Assembly (NCBI GenBank): GCA_017999075.1
Contig: JAGOBX010000079.1
Location: 1-10,779, forward strand
DNA from: JAGOBX01 sp017999075 [NCBI: Candidatus Babelota bacterium]
GTDB taxonomy: Bacteria; JAGOBX01
Direction: 5' to 3'
Length of the DNA: 10,779 bases
The translations under genes and the position numbers were made by a program. This document shows, piece by piece, positions 1 through 8,336 of the stretch (its first letter is position 1; each line of letters starts with the position of its first letter). Under the pieces are notes generated by a model. It saw only the letters and a program-made list of their open reading frames with translations. It was not told where the DNA came from and did not search any database.

Positions 1-210
1 TTAAAAAATACAGGCAATTCAAATGTTTCTATAATTACATTTAACGTAATTGAAAAGAACAATGATAATAAAATAGAAAACAATAGAATGCAGAATTTAG
101 CTGATTCATATAAATACAATATCAATGATATTGAAAATTTATTTGCGTTAAGATTTGAAAAAATTAAAGATAATAAAATTTTAAATAAAATAAATTTAAT
201 AGATAAATAA
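1..210 (+). CDS. C-terminal fragment of an unrecognised protein (5' end outside window)
   Basis: An open frame runs from base 1 to a TAA at 208-210, giving 69 residues of a protein whose start lies upstream. The fragment is rich in Asn, Lys and Ile. It begins with a beta-strand-like stretch (VSIITFNVIEKN), followed by a helical, charged segment around residues 30-65. The middle (NLADSYKYNINDIENLF) faintly resembles a LysM helix pair, but the glycines and rest of the motif are not convincing. It ends 17 nt before the ATG of the secretin gene, with the secretin Shine-Dalgarno in the gap, so the two are probably cotranscribed. In pilus operons the gene before pilQ is often pilP or pilO, but nothing in this tail identifies either. 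The function is unknown. The coding call rests on an uninterrupted frame and operon-like spacing. Confidence 0.6.
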   Translation, partial: LKNTGNSNVSIITFNVIEKNNDNKIENNRMQNLADSYKYNINDIENLFALRFEKIKDNKILNKINLIDK

Positions 211-227
211 ATTCTTAGGGGGCCATA

Positions 228-3200
228 ATGTTTCGTAAATCAAGTATAATTTGTTTAATAATATTTTTATTAGGTATTATTTTATTCGGCAGTAATAAAT
301 CTGCAATCGGTGCGTCAAATCAATTGTTTGATATGGGAAAATCTTATTATGACGCGGGAAAGTTTGATGAGGCGGTTAGTATATTAAAGAAAGCTTTTGA
401 TGAGGATCCTACAAACGATAAGATTCTTGATTTACTGGTAAATGCTATGGTAAAATCAGAAAAATCCACCTCCACAAAAAAAACAGCAGATGAGAAAAAA
501 GATGATATTTTAAATAAATCATCGATTGATCAGCAACAGGCGAAATCATCATTAGACAGATCTGTATTAGAAGGATTAAAAAGCGAAGAATCCAATAAAT
601 CTACAAAAGAGTCTGTTGAATTGAAAAATCAAAATATAGAAGGAACGGAAAACATTCGGAAATCAGAAAATGCTGTTTCTGTAAGTCAGCCGGCAGTAAC
701 CATTCCAGTGAACTTAATGCAATTAAATAATGCAGGCGGGAAAATTCTTGTTTTTGAACAGACTGACCGTAATAAATCCGTATTTGCTGATAAACCGGCA
801 ATTTCAAAAATTGAAACTGTTATTTTCAGCGATATAACAAGATTTATTATTGAAACAACGCAGCAGGTAAATTTTGTTACTGAAAAACTTCCTAATCCTC
901 CAATGTTAGTAATTGATTTGCTTGATACTGTGGATAATTTACCACGCGGAAAAAATTTTCCTGTAAATACCGGAATCATAAAAAAAATCAGGCATTCGCA
1001 ATATAGAGAAATCCCGGCTAAAACAGCAAGGATTGTAATTGATCTTACAAATTGGAAAAATAACACTTATACTGCAACTAAATCAGACAATAAAATCATT
1101 GTAGAGCTTGTTAATCCTGTAAGCATTCCAGGAGTAGGGCAATCTAATGTTATTGCTTCATCTCAAAAAAATATATTATCTCCTCAATCAAATGTACAGC
1201 AACTTAAAAAAGAAAAAATAGACATTGAAATTTTGTCATATGGGAAAAAACAGGTAACTGGTTCTTTGTGTGAACAGCCGATAAAACTTAAAGTTACAAA
1301 AAATGGAAAACCGGCTGATGGAGAAAAAGTGATTTTTGAATCGTTGACACCTTCAGCAGGATTTAAGATATTTGACAGAATATCTTCGACAATTGAAGCA
1401 GCAGTAAATAACGAAGGTTATGTTGTTATAGAAAATTTTTATTCAAGACCTGTTCAGGGAGAAAATCAAATAAGGGTTTATGCGGTTAATGACAATAGTT
1501 CTTTAAAAAATATAGTAATAGAAAGTATTTTACCGACACCTGATAAAATTGTAAAAATTTCAGGAGATAATCAGAAAGTAAATTTAAACAGCATCAATCA
1601 GGAACCTTTTATTGTTGAAGTACAGGATAAAAAAGGAAATAAAGTTGGACCTGGAATTCCTGTAATTTTTTCTACAATAAGTAAAGGATGCAAAGTTGAT
1701 GTTAATAATTCTAATTCTTTTGAAAATGAAGTCGTTGTATATACAGACACTTCAAGCCGTGCGAAATGTGATAAATTAGACATAGGTTCAGAACCAGGAT
1801 TAAAAGTTTTAAAAGCAAGCATACTTGTTGACGAACCTGCAATAATGCCGACTCGTTTACTTGTAACATCACAATCAAATTTAACTAATGCAGTGGAAAC
1901 ATTAATACAGGGAATGAAATATAAAGTTTCAAATGATATAAGTATAATGGTATTTGAAACTGCGGATACATTTAATTTTAAAACTGTACGGGATGATTTA
2001 TATGTTTCATTAAAAGAAGGAGGCAGTATCGAATTATATCCGCATTTGAATGCTCTGTTTGTTTCAGATGAAAACATATTTTTATCAGATATACCCGGAA
2101 AAATAATGAATTACGGTAATTTTAAAATAACTACTAAAACTTTAAGAAGTGTAGATTTTTCTGTAAGCGCTTCTCCGCGTCTTGTAACAGTTAATTTTAA
2201 AGGAGCTGAACTGATAGATGTTATCAGGACATTGGCTGAACTTGGAGACTGGAATATAACTTATTCTGAAGAAGATGTAAAAGATAAACAGGTTAATTTG
2301 CATTTGATAGATATACCAGCTATATCTGCTCTTGACACTATACTTGATATGAACGATTTAACAAGAGTTCAAGATGGAAATATAATGAAAATTGTTTTAA
2401 AATCAAAAGCAGCCACTAACGCGCTTCCAATCCGTCCGGATTATTCTGAAGATTTGGGTATTGGAGATAATTTTGTTACACAGATAGTTCCGTTAAACAA
2501 TGTTGACGGACAAAAGTTATTGACTACAATATCGGAATTAAAATCTGAAAACGGTAAAATCAGTTATGAACAAAATACAAACAGTTTATTGATTACAGAC
2601 AGTAAATCGAAAGTAAAACAATTAGTTCAGATAATAAAAACTTTTGACATATCTGCCAAAACAGGTCAGGAAGATATAAGAATTTATAAATTAAATTATG
2701 AAAAACCGTCTAAGATTAAAGACATATTAACAGCTTTACTTGAAGCTGCTAAAGAAGAAATCGAAAAAAACAAAATTCAGGAAAAATCAAAAAGCAGTAA
2801 AGCTTCTAAAAATGAAGCGTCCAAAGATGCAGCTTCACCAGAACTTGAATCAATTGAAAAAAAAGATTTGTCTGCAGGAAGAAAATTAAAAGGCGATGCG
2901 AAAATAATTGATTATGATGAAAAGAAAATGCTGTTAGTTCAGACAACTTCTTCAAACCATAAAGTAATAGAATCTCTGATTAAAGATTTGGATAATAATG
3001 AAGATAAAAAAACATTGAAAGTAATAGAATTATCAAGATTTCCTCATATTGATCCTAAAGATTTGAAAAATTTGATAATTAACCTTAAATCTCTTGAGGC
3101 TAATATTTATAAAGACCCTAAAAATCCTGATGCTGATTTGTTTGTTCCTGAAGAAGGTCTTATAATAAAACGCACTAAAAGCGATTCAGGGAAAGAAAAA

Positions 3201-6200
3201 GATATAATTGATTATTTTATAGTATTCCCGAAATATCAGATATTTACTTCAGCAGATAAACTTTTAATACTTGGAAAATCAGATGTTATAGATGAAGTAA
3301 GTATAGTTATTGACGAATTATTAGCAAATTTCGGAACTGATGAAAAATCCGGATTTGCTTTAGAAAGTCTGTTATCAAAAGATAAAGTAACCAAACGCGT
3401 TACATTGAAGCATATAAGCGTAAAACAGTTTGAAGAATATTTTAACAGCAATAACTGGCCGCTTCCATTATACTTAACAGGTTTTGAATCTAAGACCGGG
3501 CGTGAAGATATTCTTCTGATAGGTGAAAACAGTATAATAAATGATTTTATTAAAAAGGTTAATCTGGTAGATATTCCTGAACTTAAAGATTTAAAATTGG
3601 ATGGAGTAACTTTGGAAATGATTCAGTTGAAGAATTTGGATGTATCCAATGAAGATACAAAAAAATGGATTGATGAAGTAATATTGCCGCTTCTTGGCGC
3701 TGGAAGTTCTGTAACAAGTATGGGGGGCTCAAATAGATTATTGATCCGCGCTAAAAACAGCAATGTGAACATTGTTAAGGAAATTATTGAAAAAGCCGAT
3801 AACTATGTAATTAATTCGAAACGTATTACTTTAAAAAATATTACTTCTAAACAAATTGAAGAATATTTTAAAATGATGAATTACGGTATTCCTCCGTATG
3901 TAGGAAATTTGCCGTCAAGTTCAGGAAAAGAAGATATAATGGTATTTTTATCTGATGCCATGATAGAAAAATTTAAAGAAAAACTTGAAGTTATAGATAT
4001 TCCGGCTTTAAGCGCATCAAAACTTGACGGAGTAGCAGTGGAAATATATACTTTGAAAAATATTTCAATTGAAGATTTGACTGATCAAATGGTTGTTTTA
4101 GAATCAGCATTAAGTGTTGGAGATGAAAATGGAGGACAGCCTGGTTCTATAACTATAATAAAGAATTCTAATTCACTGGTTATCCGTGATAGAGTATATA
4201 ATGTTAATTCTGTTAAAGATATTTTGAAGAAACTTGATAAAGAACGCAGCATAGACAGTGTTATGTCAACTGAAATTGTTACTATGCGAAATATGGAAGT
4301 AGGTTCTCTTAAAAATACGTTTAATAATTTTTCAAATATTAAATCAACTAATGGTGAAGTAGTATTTGATTATGTGTCTAATTCAGTTGTAATCAGAGAT
4401 TATCAGCCAAATATAAAAAGATTAAAAGAAATATTTGAGAAACTTGATGAAAATGCTAAGAATAGTAATTGGATGGTTACAAAAATTTTTAATTTGAAAT
4501 ATTCTACAGTATCAGATAAATTAGCGCAAAATAATGTTAAAGTAACAAAAATAAGCGATGTTATAGACAAGATAATTACAAGTTCTGTAACCACTCTTGA
4601 TGCGAAAGACGGAAAAATTTTTGGAAACGTTGCTTATGATGAACGTACTAATTCAATAATAGTAACCACTTTTAGAAACCTTATGCCGCAGGTTGAAAAA
4701 TTGATAGCTCAGTTAGATAAACGCGAAAAACAAATTATGATTGAAGTTCTGATAGTTGAAAGAGAAGTTTCTAACAGTGATGTCCTTGGATTTAATACTA
4801 TGTTTGGAGTGGACAGATATTCTTCTTTTAATGATGCAACAGATGCAGCAGTTGATGCGACTACAGGTAAACCTATTGACAGAGTGAACTTTAATGGATT
4901 CGGCGCAGGATTTCAGCCTGGCAGAATTGAAGGCGCTCCATTCTGGCTTACAATAAATGCAAAACAGTTTGCAGCAGCGCTTGATTCTCTTAAGACAACT
5001 TCAACAGCTGAAGTATTATCAAACCCTAAAGTTTTAACAATTAACAATCAGCCTGCCTTTGTAGAATTGAAAGATATTATTCAAACTCCAAAATATGAAA
5101 AAGACGAAAATGGCATATTTAAACCTGTAGATCCTGATAAAACGGAAATACCGCTGTCATTAACAGTTGTTCCTCAAATTAATCACGATAGAGAAGTTCT
5201 TTTAACAGTTGATTTGAAGGTTTCTACTTTACCTGCTGATTATGATAAATCTCTTGGTTTGCCGCCGTCGCCTACAGACAGAATTATAAATAATATGTTT
5301 TATATAGCAGATAATCAGACAATAGTTATTGGAGGAATAATAAAGAAAGAAAACAGAAATGCAGAATCCAAAATACCATTATTTGATTTTCTTGACAAAG
5401 TGCCTATACTTAATATGCTATCGAAAAAAACATCAAAATCTAATTTGAACAAAGAATTACTGATATTTATTACACCTCATATAATTGAAGGAACAATACA
5501 GACTGAACAAATTTCTAAATCGGTGAAAGATAAATACAGCAGTATTGTATATAATAATTTTTATTTAAATACGGCTTCACGTAGCGATATAGTAACCTTA
5601 TACCTGAATTCTATTTATAAAAACTTATTAGAAAATTATTATGAAAAAAACAGGAAACTTGGTAAAGCAGAATACAATATTACCAAAACTCTTCCTGCAT
5701 GGCTTGTGAAAGAGAATGTAGCTGAATTTGCCGATGTTCTTGCAAAATCGATAATCAGATACCGTGAACAGTTCGGTCCTTTTACAAATTTTGAACAGAT
5801 TCAATTTGTTCAGTTTAATTTTATGAATACTAATATGAATATTAAAGAAGAACTTTATACTGAACTTGCAAGTCAGACTTTGCTGAATTTAAATATAAAT
5901 CTTGTTACTGCCGAAGAACTGTCAAGAATAAAAGGTTTTACTTACAATATAGCGCAGAATATAATTAATGAACGCAACAAACTTGGTTATTTTAAAGATA
6001 AGAATCAGGCGAGATATTATATTATAAAATATGGAATTCCTGCAATGTATTATGATGAGTATATCGGTAAAATACTTGTTGTTGGAGATATGAAAGATAA
6101 AGACAGTAATCAGACTCTGAATGATTATAAATATTTGACTGAAGAACCTGTACAGGTTAAACAGGATGATATGAATATTCCGGTTAGACAGATACCTGAT

Positions 6201-6557
6201 AATAATATTTTATATCAGGATAATAATACAATACAGTATTACCAGGAACCGCAAGTTCAGGATAGAAGTACGTCTATAAATAGCAATGAATTGCCTCCGC
6301 TTCCTCCTTTGCCGGAAGCTGGTTTAGAACAGAACCGGATTGAATCGAATCAGCAGTCAAGCAATGGTAAAACAAATATAAATTCAGCGAGTATAGAAGA
6401 ATTGCAGAATAAACTTGGTATAAGTAAACTTGACGCTATGCTGATTGTAAAATACAGAGAAAGAATAGGAACTTATTCATCAACTGAAGAATTGAAAAAC
6501 GTTTATGGTTTGGATAAAACTTATGAAGAAATAAAAAATAAAATTACAGTCAAATAA
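228..6557 (+). CDS. Giant PilQ-like outer-membrane secretin with AMIN, Ig-like, multiple N1 repeats and C-terminal HHH modules
   Basis: This protein should form the gated outer-membrane channel of a type IV pilus, DNA-uptake or type II-like secretion machine. The ATG is preceded by a strong AGGGGG. Residues 1-29 are a signal peptide (basic start, hydrophobic core, AIGA before the likely cut). Approximate layout: TPR 31-76; charged linker 77-190; AMIN 194-296 (peptidoglycan-binding in PilQ/AmiC families); two invasin/Big_1-like Ig folds 330-438 and 441-535; a divergent beta-rich region 565-651; STN/N0 653-724; about nine secretin N1-type repeats between 750 and 1501; secretin channel 1503-1755. 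The channel carries the family signature (IPLFDFLDKVPIL from 1716, then ELLIFITPHI near 1745) and a GG pair at 1702-1703. The tail holds HHH-like units near 1832-1865, 1888-1952 and 2049-2109, the last two joined by a Gln/Asn- and Pro-rich linker. PilQ and GspD proteins are usually about 600-900 residues, so this is more than twice normal. AMIN favours PilQ over GspD. The secretin call is firm; the role of the extra domains is inference. Confidence 0.95.
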   Translation: MFRKSSIICLIIFLLGIILFGSNKSAIGASNQLFDMGKSYYDAGKFDEAVSILKKAFDEDPTNDKILDLLVNAMVKSEKSTSTKKTADEKKDDILNKSSIDQQQAKSSLDRSVLEGLKSEESNKSTKESVELKNQNIEGTENIRKSENAVSVSQPAVTIPVNLMQLNNAGGKILVFEQTDRNKSVFADKPAISKIETVIFSDITRFIIETTQQVNFVTEKLPNPPMLVIDLLDTVDNLPRGKNFPVNTGIIKKIRHSQYREIPAKTARIVIDLTNWKNNTYTATKSDNKIIVELVNPVSIPGVGQSNVIASSQKNILSPQSNVQQLKKEKIDIEILSYGKKQVTGSLCEQPIKLKVTKNGKPADGEKVIFESLTPSAGFKIFDRISSTIEAAVNNEGYVVIENFYSRPVQGENQIRVYAVNDNSSLKNIVIESILPTPDKIVKISGDNQKVNLNSINQEPFIVEVQDKKGNKVGPGIPVIFSTISKGCKVDVNNSNSFENEVVVYTDTSSRAKCDKLDIGSEPGLKVLKASILVDEPAIMPTRLLVTSQSNLTNAVETLIQGMKYKVSNDISIMVFETADTFNFKTVRDDLYVSLKEGGSIELYPHLNALFVSDENIFLSDIPGKIMNYGNFKITTKTLRSVDFSVSASPRLVTVNFKGAELIDVIRTLAELGDWNITYSEEDVKDKQVNLHLIDIPAISALDTILDMNDLTRVQDGNIMKIVLKSKAATNALPIRPDYSEDLGIGDNFVTQIVPLNNVDGQKLLTTISELKSENGKISYEQNTNSLLITDSKSKVKQLVQIIKTFDISAKTGQEDIRIYKLNYEKPSKIKDILTALLEAAKEEIEKNKIQEKSKSSKASKNEASKDAASPELESIEKKDLSAGRKLKGDAKIIDYDEKKMLLVQTTSSNHKVIESLIKDLDNNEDKKTLKVIELSRFPHIDPKDLKNLIINLKSLEANIYKDPKNPDADLFVPEEGLIIKRTKSDSGKEKDIIDYFIVFPKYQIFTSADKLLILGKSDVIDEVSIVIDELLANFGTDEKSGFALESLLSKDKVTKRVTLKHISVKQFEEYFNSNNWPLPLYLTGFESKTGREDILLIGENSIINDFIKKVNLVDIPELKDLKLDGVTLEMIQLKNLDVSNEDTKKWIDEVILPLLGAGSSVTSMGGSNRLLIRAKNSNVNIVKEIIEKADNYVINSKRITLKNITSKQIEEYFKMMNYGIPPYVGNLPSSSGKEDIMVFLSDAMIEKFKEKLEVIDIPALSASKLDGVAVEIYTLKNISIEDLTDQMVVLESALSVGDENGGQPGSITIIKNSNSLVIRDRVYNVNSVKDILKKLDKERSIDSVMSTEIVTMRNMEVGSLKNTFNNFSNIKSTNGEVVFDYVSNSVVIRDYQPNIKRLKEIFEKLDENAKNSNWMVTKIFNLKYSTVSDKLAQNNVKVTKISDVIDKIITSSVTTLDAKDGKIFGNVAYDERTNSIIVTTFRNLMPQVEKLIAQLDKREKQIMIEVLIVEREVSNSDVLGFNTMFGVDRYSSFNDATDAAVDATTGKPIDRVNFNGFGAGFQPGRIEGAPFWLTINAKQFAAALDSLKTTSTAEVLSNPKVLTINNQPAFVELKDIIQTPKYEKDENGIFKPVDPDKTEIPLSLTVVPQINHDREVLLTVDLKVSTLPADYDKSLGLPPSPTDRIINNMFYIADNQTIVIGGIIKKENRNAESKIPLFDFLDKVPILNMLSKKTSKSNLNKELLIFITPHIIEGTIQTEQISKSVKDKYSSIVYNNFYLNTASRSDIVTLYLNSIYKNLLENYYEKNRKLGKAEYNITKTLPAWLVKENVAEFADVLAKSIIRYREQFGPFTNFEQIQFVQFNFMNTNMNIKEELYTELASQTLLNLNINLVTAEELSRIKGFTYNIAQNIINERNKLGYFKDKNQARYYIIKYGIPAMYYDEYIGKILVVGDMKDKDSNQTLNDYKYLTEEPVQVKQDDMNIPVRQIPDNNILYQDNNTIQYYQEPQVQDRSTSINSNELPPLPPLPEAGLEQNRIESNQQSSNGKTNINSASIEELQNKLGISKLDAMLIVKYRERIGTYSSTEELKNVYGLDKTYEEIKNKITVK
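3393..4244 (+). repeat. Intragenic tandem duplication of a two-domain secretin N1 unit
   Basis: Secretin residues 1056-1197 and 1198-1339 are two consecutive copies of a unit of about 142 residues, each made of two N1-type domains. The first halves align without gaps: KRVTLKHISVKQFEEYF against KRITLKNITSKQIEEYF, later VDIPELKDLKLDG against IDIPALSASKLDG, with about 36 identities over 81 positions counted by eye. The second halves (starting VTLEMIQLKN and VAVEIYTLKN) are more diverged. The bases have drifted, so this is an old duplication seen best in the protein. Unit 1 spans 3393-3818 and unit 2 spans 3819-4244. The end of unit 2 was set by matching unit 1. Confidence 0.75.
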
Positions 6558-6560
6558 ATT

Positions 6561-7727
6561 ATGTTTAATTTCAGCAAGTGGATTTTAATAACAATAGGTA
6601 TTTTAATATTAGTATATTCGCTGTTAATAATTTTTATAAGCAAGTATACTATCAATAAAACGATCCTTGAAAAAGAATTATCATATGAAATTCCTAATTT
6701 AATAGCGAATATGAACACGACTCCTTTATTGGAGCAGGATTATACAACTCTTGAAAAGAACCTTGCAATCTTAAAAAATTCCGCCAATGAACTTAATTTT
6801 GCTTATGTATGTTTTCTTGACATGGAAAAAAATCCGATTTCATACATTATATCCGAAGCATTCGATGATAGATCAAAAATAGTTATAACAAAGAAAATAG
6901 AGAACGCAAAAGAAATGATAAAAGTTAAAAATCAATATACTATTTTTAATGATACAATAAAAGAATTCACTTTTACAGTAGGCAATCCTGCAGTAGGAAT
7001 AATAAAAATCGGATATTTTTGGGATAAAGTGCAAAGTAAAGCTAATGTTATACAATTTGCATTATTATCAGTAACAGTAATAGCTTTGATATTGATGATA
7101 ATTATAACTATTTTTCTCGACAACAAATTTAAAAAGGATGTTTCGGATTATATTTTTTCTGAAAAGAAAAAAGCTATAGAGGTAACACGGCAGCATACAA
7201 TAAAAGAAATTGATATTAAACAACAGGAAAAATTAAAGAAAACTCTCGAAACAGATTTGACGCAATCTGAAATGTTTATAGTTTTTGAATTGATGAAAGA
7301 AAGCGTTATCCTTAATAATTTTAATGAAACAATGGCTGTTTTAAGTAAATGGTTATTAAAATTATTTAATTCAAAAAATGTAATGTTTTATTTGCTTGAT
7401 GCAAATAAACAATATTTGTATGGAGTTTATGGAATTGAGGGAACTTCTATAATTGAAGGAAATGACGCATATGACCAGCATATTATAATAGGTGAAGGCG
7501 AATTAGGACTTGCTGTTCATCATAAAAATTTAATAATAGGAGATATTCCAAGGCAGGGATATTCTTTATCATCGTCTTTGATGTCTACTAGTGATTTATT
7601 GATAGGAGGTGTAGTAGTATCGAATAAAAATGATAATTTGAAATTTGACGCTCATGATAAATTACTTGGAAGAGTAGTTTTTCCCATTGTGTCAAACATG
7701 ATTTTCAGATTTATGCAAACTGTGTAA
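6561..7727 (+). CDS. Membrane protein with extracytoplasmic sensor region and cytoplasmic GAF domain, no output domain
   Basis: This 388-residue protein starts 3 nt after the secretin stop, so translation is probably coupled; no separate Shine-Dalgarno is evident. Residues 5-29 form a first membrane helix. Residues 30-160 form an extracytoplasmic domain whose pattern (VCFLDMEKNPIS, later GNPAVGIIKIGYF) resembles a single Cache/PAS-like sensor. Residues 164-186 form a second membrane helix, followed by a basic, coiled-coil-like stretch to about 235. Residues 238-388 look like a GAF domain: the segment from 308 (IIIGEGELGLAVHHKNLIIG) fits the conserved GAF core, and the end (KFDAHDKLLGRVVF) fits the final helix. 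No kinase, GGDEF, EAL, HAMP or HTH region follows; the protein simply ends. It is likely a receptor or regulatory partner acting with the secretin or pilus machine at the inner membrane. GAF is reasonably supported, Cache weakly, and the ligand is unknown. Confidence 0.9.
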   Translation: MFNFSKWILITIGILILVYSLLIIFISKYTINKTILEKELSYEIPNLIANMNTTPLLEQDYTTLEKNLAILKNSANELNFAYVCFLDMEKNPISYIISEAFDDRSKIVITKKIENAKEMIKVKNQYTIFNDTIKEFTFTVGNPAVGIIKIGYFWDKVQSKANVIQFALLSVTVIALILMIIITIFLDNKFKKDVSDYIFSEKKKAIEVTRQHTIKEIDIKQQEKLKKTLETDLTQSEMFIVFELMKESVILNNFNETMAVLSKWLLKLFNSKNVMFYLLDANKQYLYGVYGIEGTSIIEGNDAYDQHIIIGEGELGLAVHHKNLIIGDIPRQGYSLSSSLMSTSDLLIGGVVVSNKNDNLKFDAHDKLLGRVVFPIVSNMIFRFMQTV

Positions 7728-7761
7728 AAGTCACTGTATTGCATAAAAAAATCATACTCCT

Positions 7762-7799
7762 GTTTCAAAGAATAAATATAAATATTTTTCTATTGAAAC
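7762..7799 (+). terminator. Long AT-rich hairpin after the GAF gene
   Basis: Arms 7762-7779 and 7782-7799 pair as 7, 4 and 6 base pairs separated by single bulged bases; the outer part is GTTTCAA against TTGAAAC. It lies 34 nt after the stop of the GAF protein gene and only a short T stretch follows, so it may be a weak terminator or an mRNA 3'-end stabiliser. No gene lies in the surrounding 255-bp gap. Confidence 0.45.
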
Positions 7800-7809
7800 T
7801 TTAATGGCC

Positions 7810-7849
7810 TGATATGTAAAAAATATCAAAAAAAAGGTTGTTTTTTTTT
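7810..7849 (+). terminator. Terminator-like hairpin ending in a T9 tract
   Basis: A perfect 6-bp stem (TGATAT 7810-7815 with ATATCA 7823-7828) is followed by an A8 run, GGTTG and a T9 run at 7841-7849. The A8 and T9 runs can also pair around GGTTG. A hairpin followed by a T run in an otherwise empty gap between the secretin operon and rpsF fits factor-independent termination. The stems contain little G+C, so strength is uncertain. Confidence 0.45.
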
Positions 7850-7890
7850 ATTGTTTGAGTAAAATACTGCCACTATGTTTTGTCAATAGT

Positions 7891-7919
7891 TTTACGCGTG
7901 AAAAAATTGCGGGTATATT
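7891..7919 (+). promoter_or_regulatory. Candidate sigma70-type promoter for the rpsF operon
   Basis: TTTACG (7891-7896) and TATATT (7914-7919) are separated by 17 bases and lie about 63 nt before the rpsF ATG. A second possible pair is TTGTTT (7851-7856) with TATGTT (7874-7879), also 17 bases apart. Some promoter is expected here because terminator-like structures precede it and an essential operon follows, but in DNA this AT-rich the exact boxes may be chance matches. Confidence 0.4.
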
Positions 7920-7982
7920 ATAGTGACAATTCCTTGTAAAATTGGAAAAAACAGGTCGGTAAATCCATAGGAGGTTTAATAA

Positions 7983-8273
7983 ATGTTACGTAAATACGAA
8001 TGTATGTATATCACAGATATGCAGCTTCAAGAAGAAGAACTCACCAAATTAATTGAGTTGATGACAGGTATAATTAAAGATAACGGGGGCGAATTTGTTG
8101 AAAATATTTTAATAGGCAGCCGTTATTTTACCTACCCGATCAAAAAGAAAAATATAGGTAATTACAGCTTACTGACTTTTAATGCTAATAATAAAGTATT
8201 GAGCGAATTACAGGAACGATTGAATTATGATGATCGTTTATTAAGATTTGTTATTACAAAAATTGAACACTAA
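7983..8273 (+). CDS. rpsF: 30S ribosomal protein S6
   Basis: This is the small-subunit protein that binds the central domain of 16S rRNA as a heterodimer with S18. At 96 residues it has the usual S6 length and pattern: an opening RKYECMYI strand, the GGEF turn near residues 35-38, the basic core GSRYFTYPIKKK (residues 45-56) and the closing LNYDDRLLRFVITKIE. A perfect AGGAGG (7969-7974) lies 8 nt before the ATG and fixes the start. It heads the cluster rpsF-ssb-rpsR-DUF2232-rplI. The 126-nt gap to ssb is longer than usual for this operon and may hold an internal promoter. No CCG trinucleotide occurs in the leader, so the known S6:S18 autoregulatory RNA motif is not evident there. Confidence 0.97.
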   Translation: MLRKYECMYITDMQLQEEELTKLIELMTGIIKDNGGEFVENILIGSRYFTYPIKKKNIGNYSLLTFNANNKVLSELQERLNYDDRLLRFVITKIEH

Positions 8274-8336
8274 TCTGTAAGACTATTATTTTTTCAGGTA
8301 TACTCAATTTTCAAAATAAAAATTTAATAGTTGCGG

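Noticed and set aside
686-1066. Minus-strand open frame of 126 codons inside the secretin gene
   Set aside because: It lies fully antisense to AMIN-domain coding sequence with clear protein homology, lacks a ribosome-binding site, and shows no recognisable domain.
1598-2077. Minus-strand open frame of 159 codons inside the secretin gene
   Set aside because: It is antisense to the second Ig-like domain and following region of the secretin; composition and lack of homology mark it as a shadow frame.
7728-7982. S6:S18 autoregulatory leader RNA before rpsF
   Set aside because: The key CCG trinucleotide is absent throughout the gap and no matching stem was seen.
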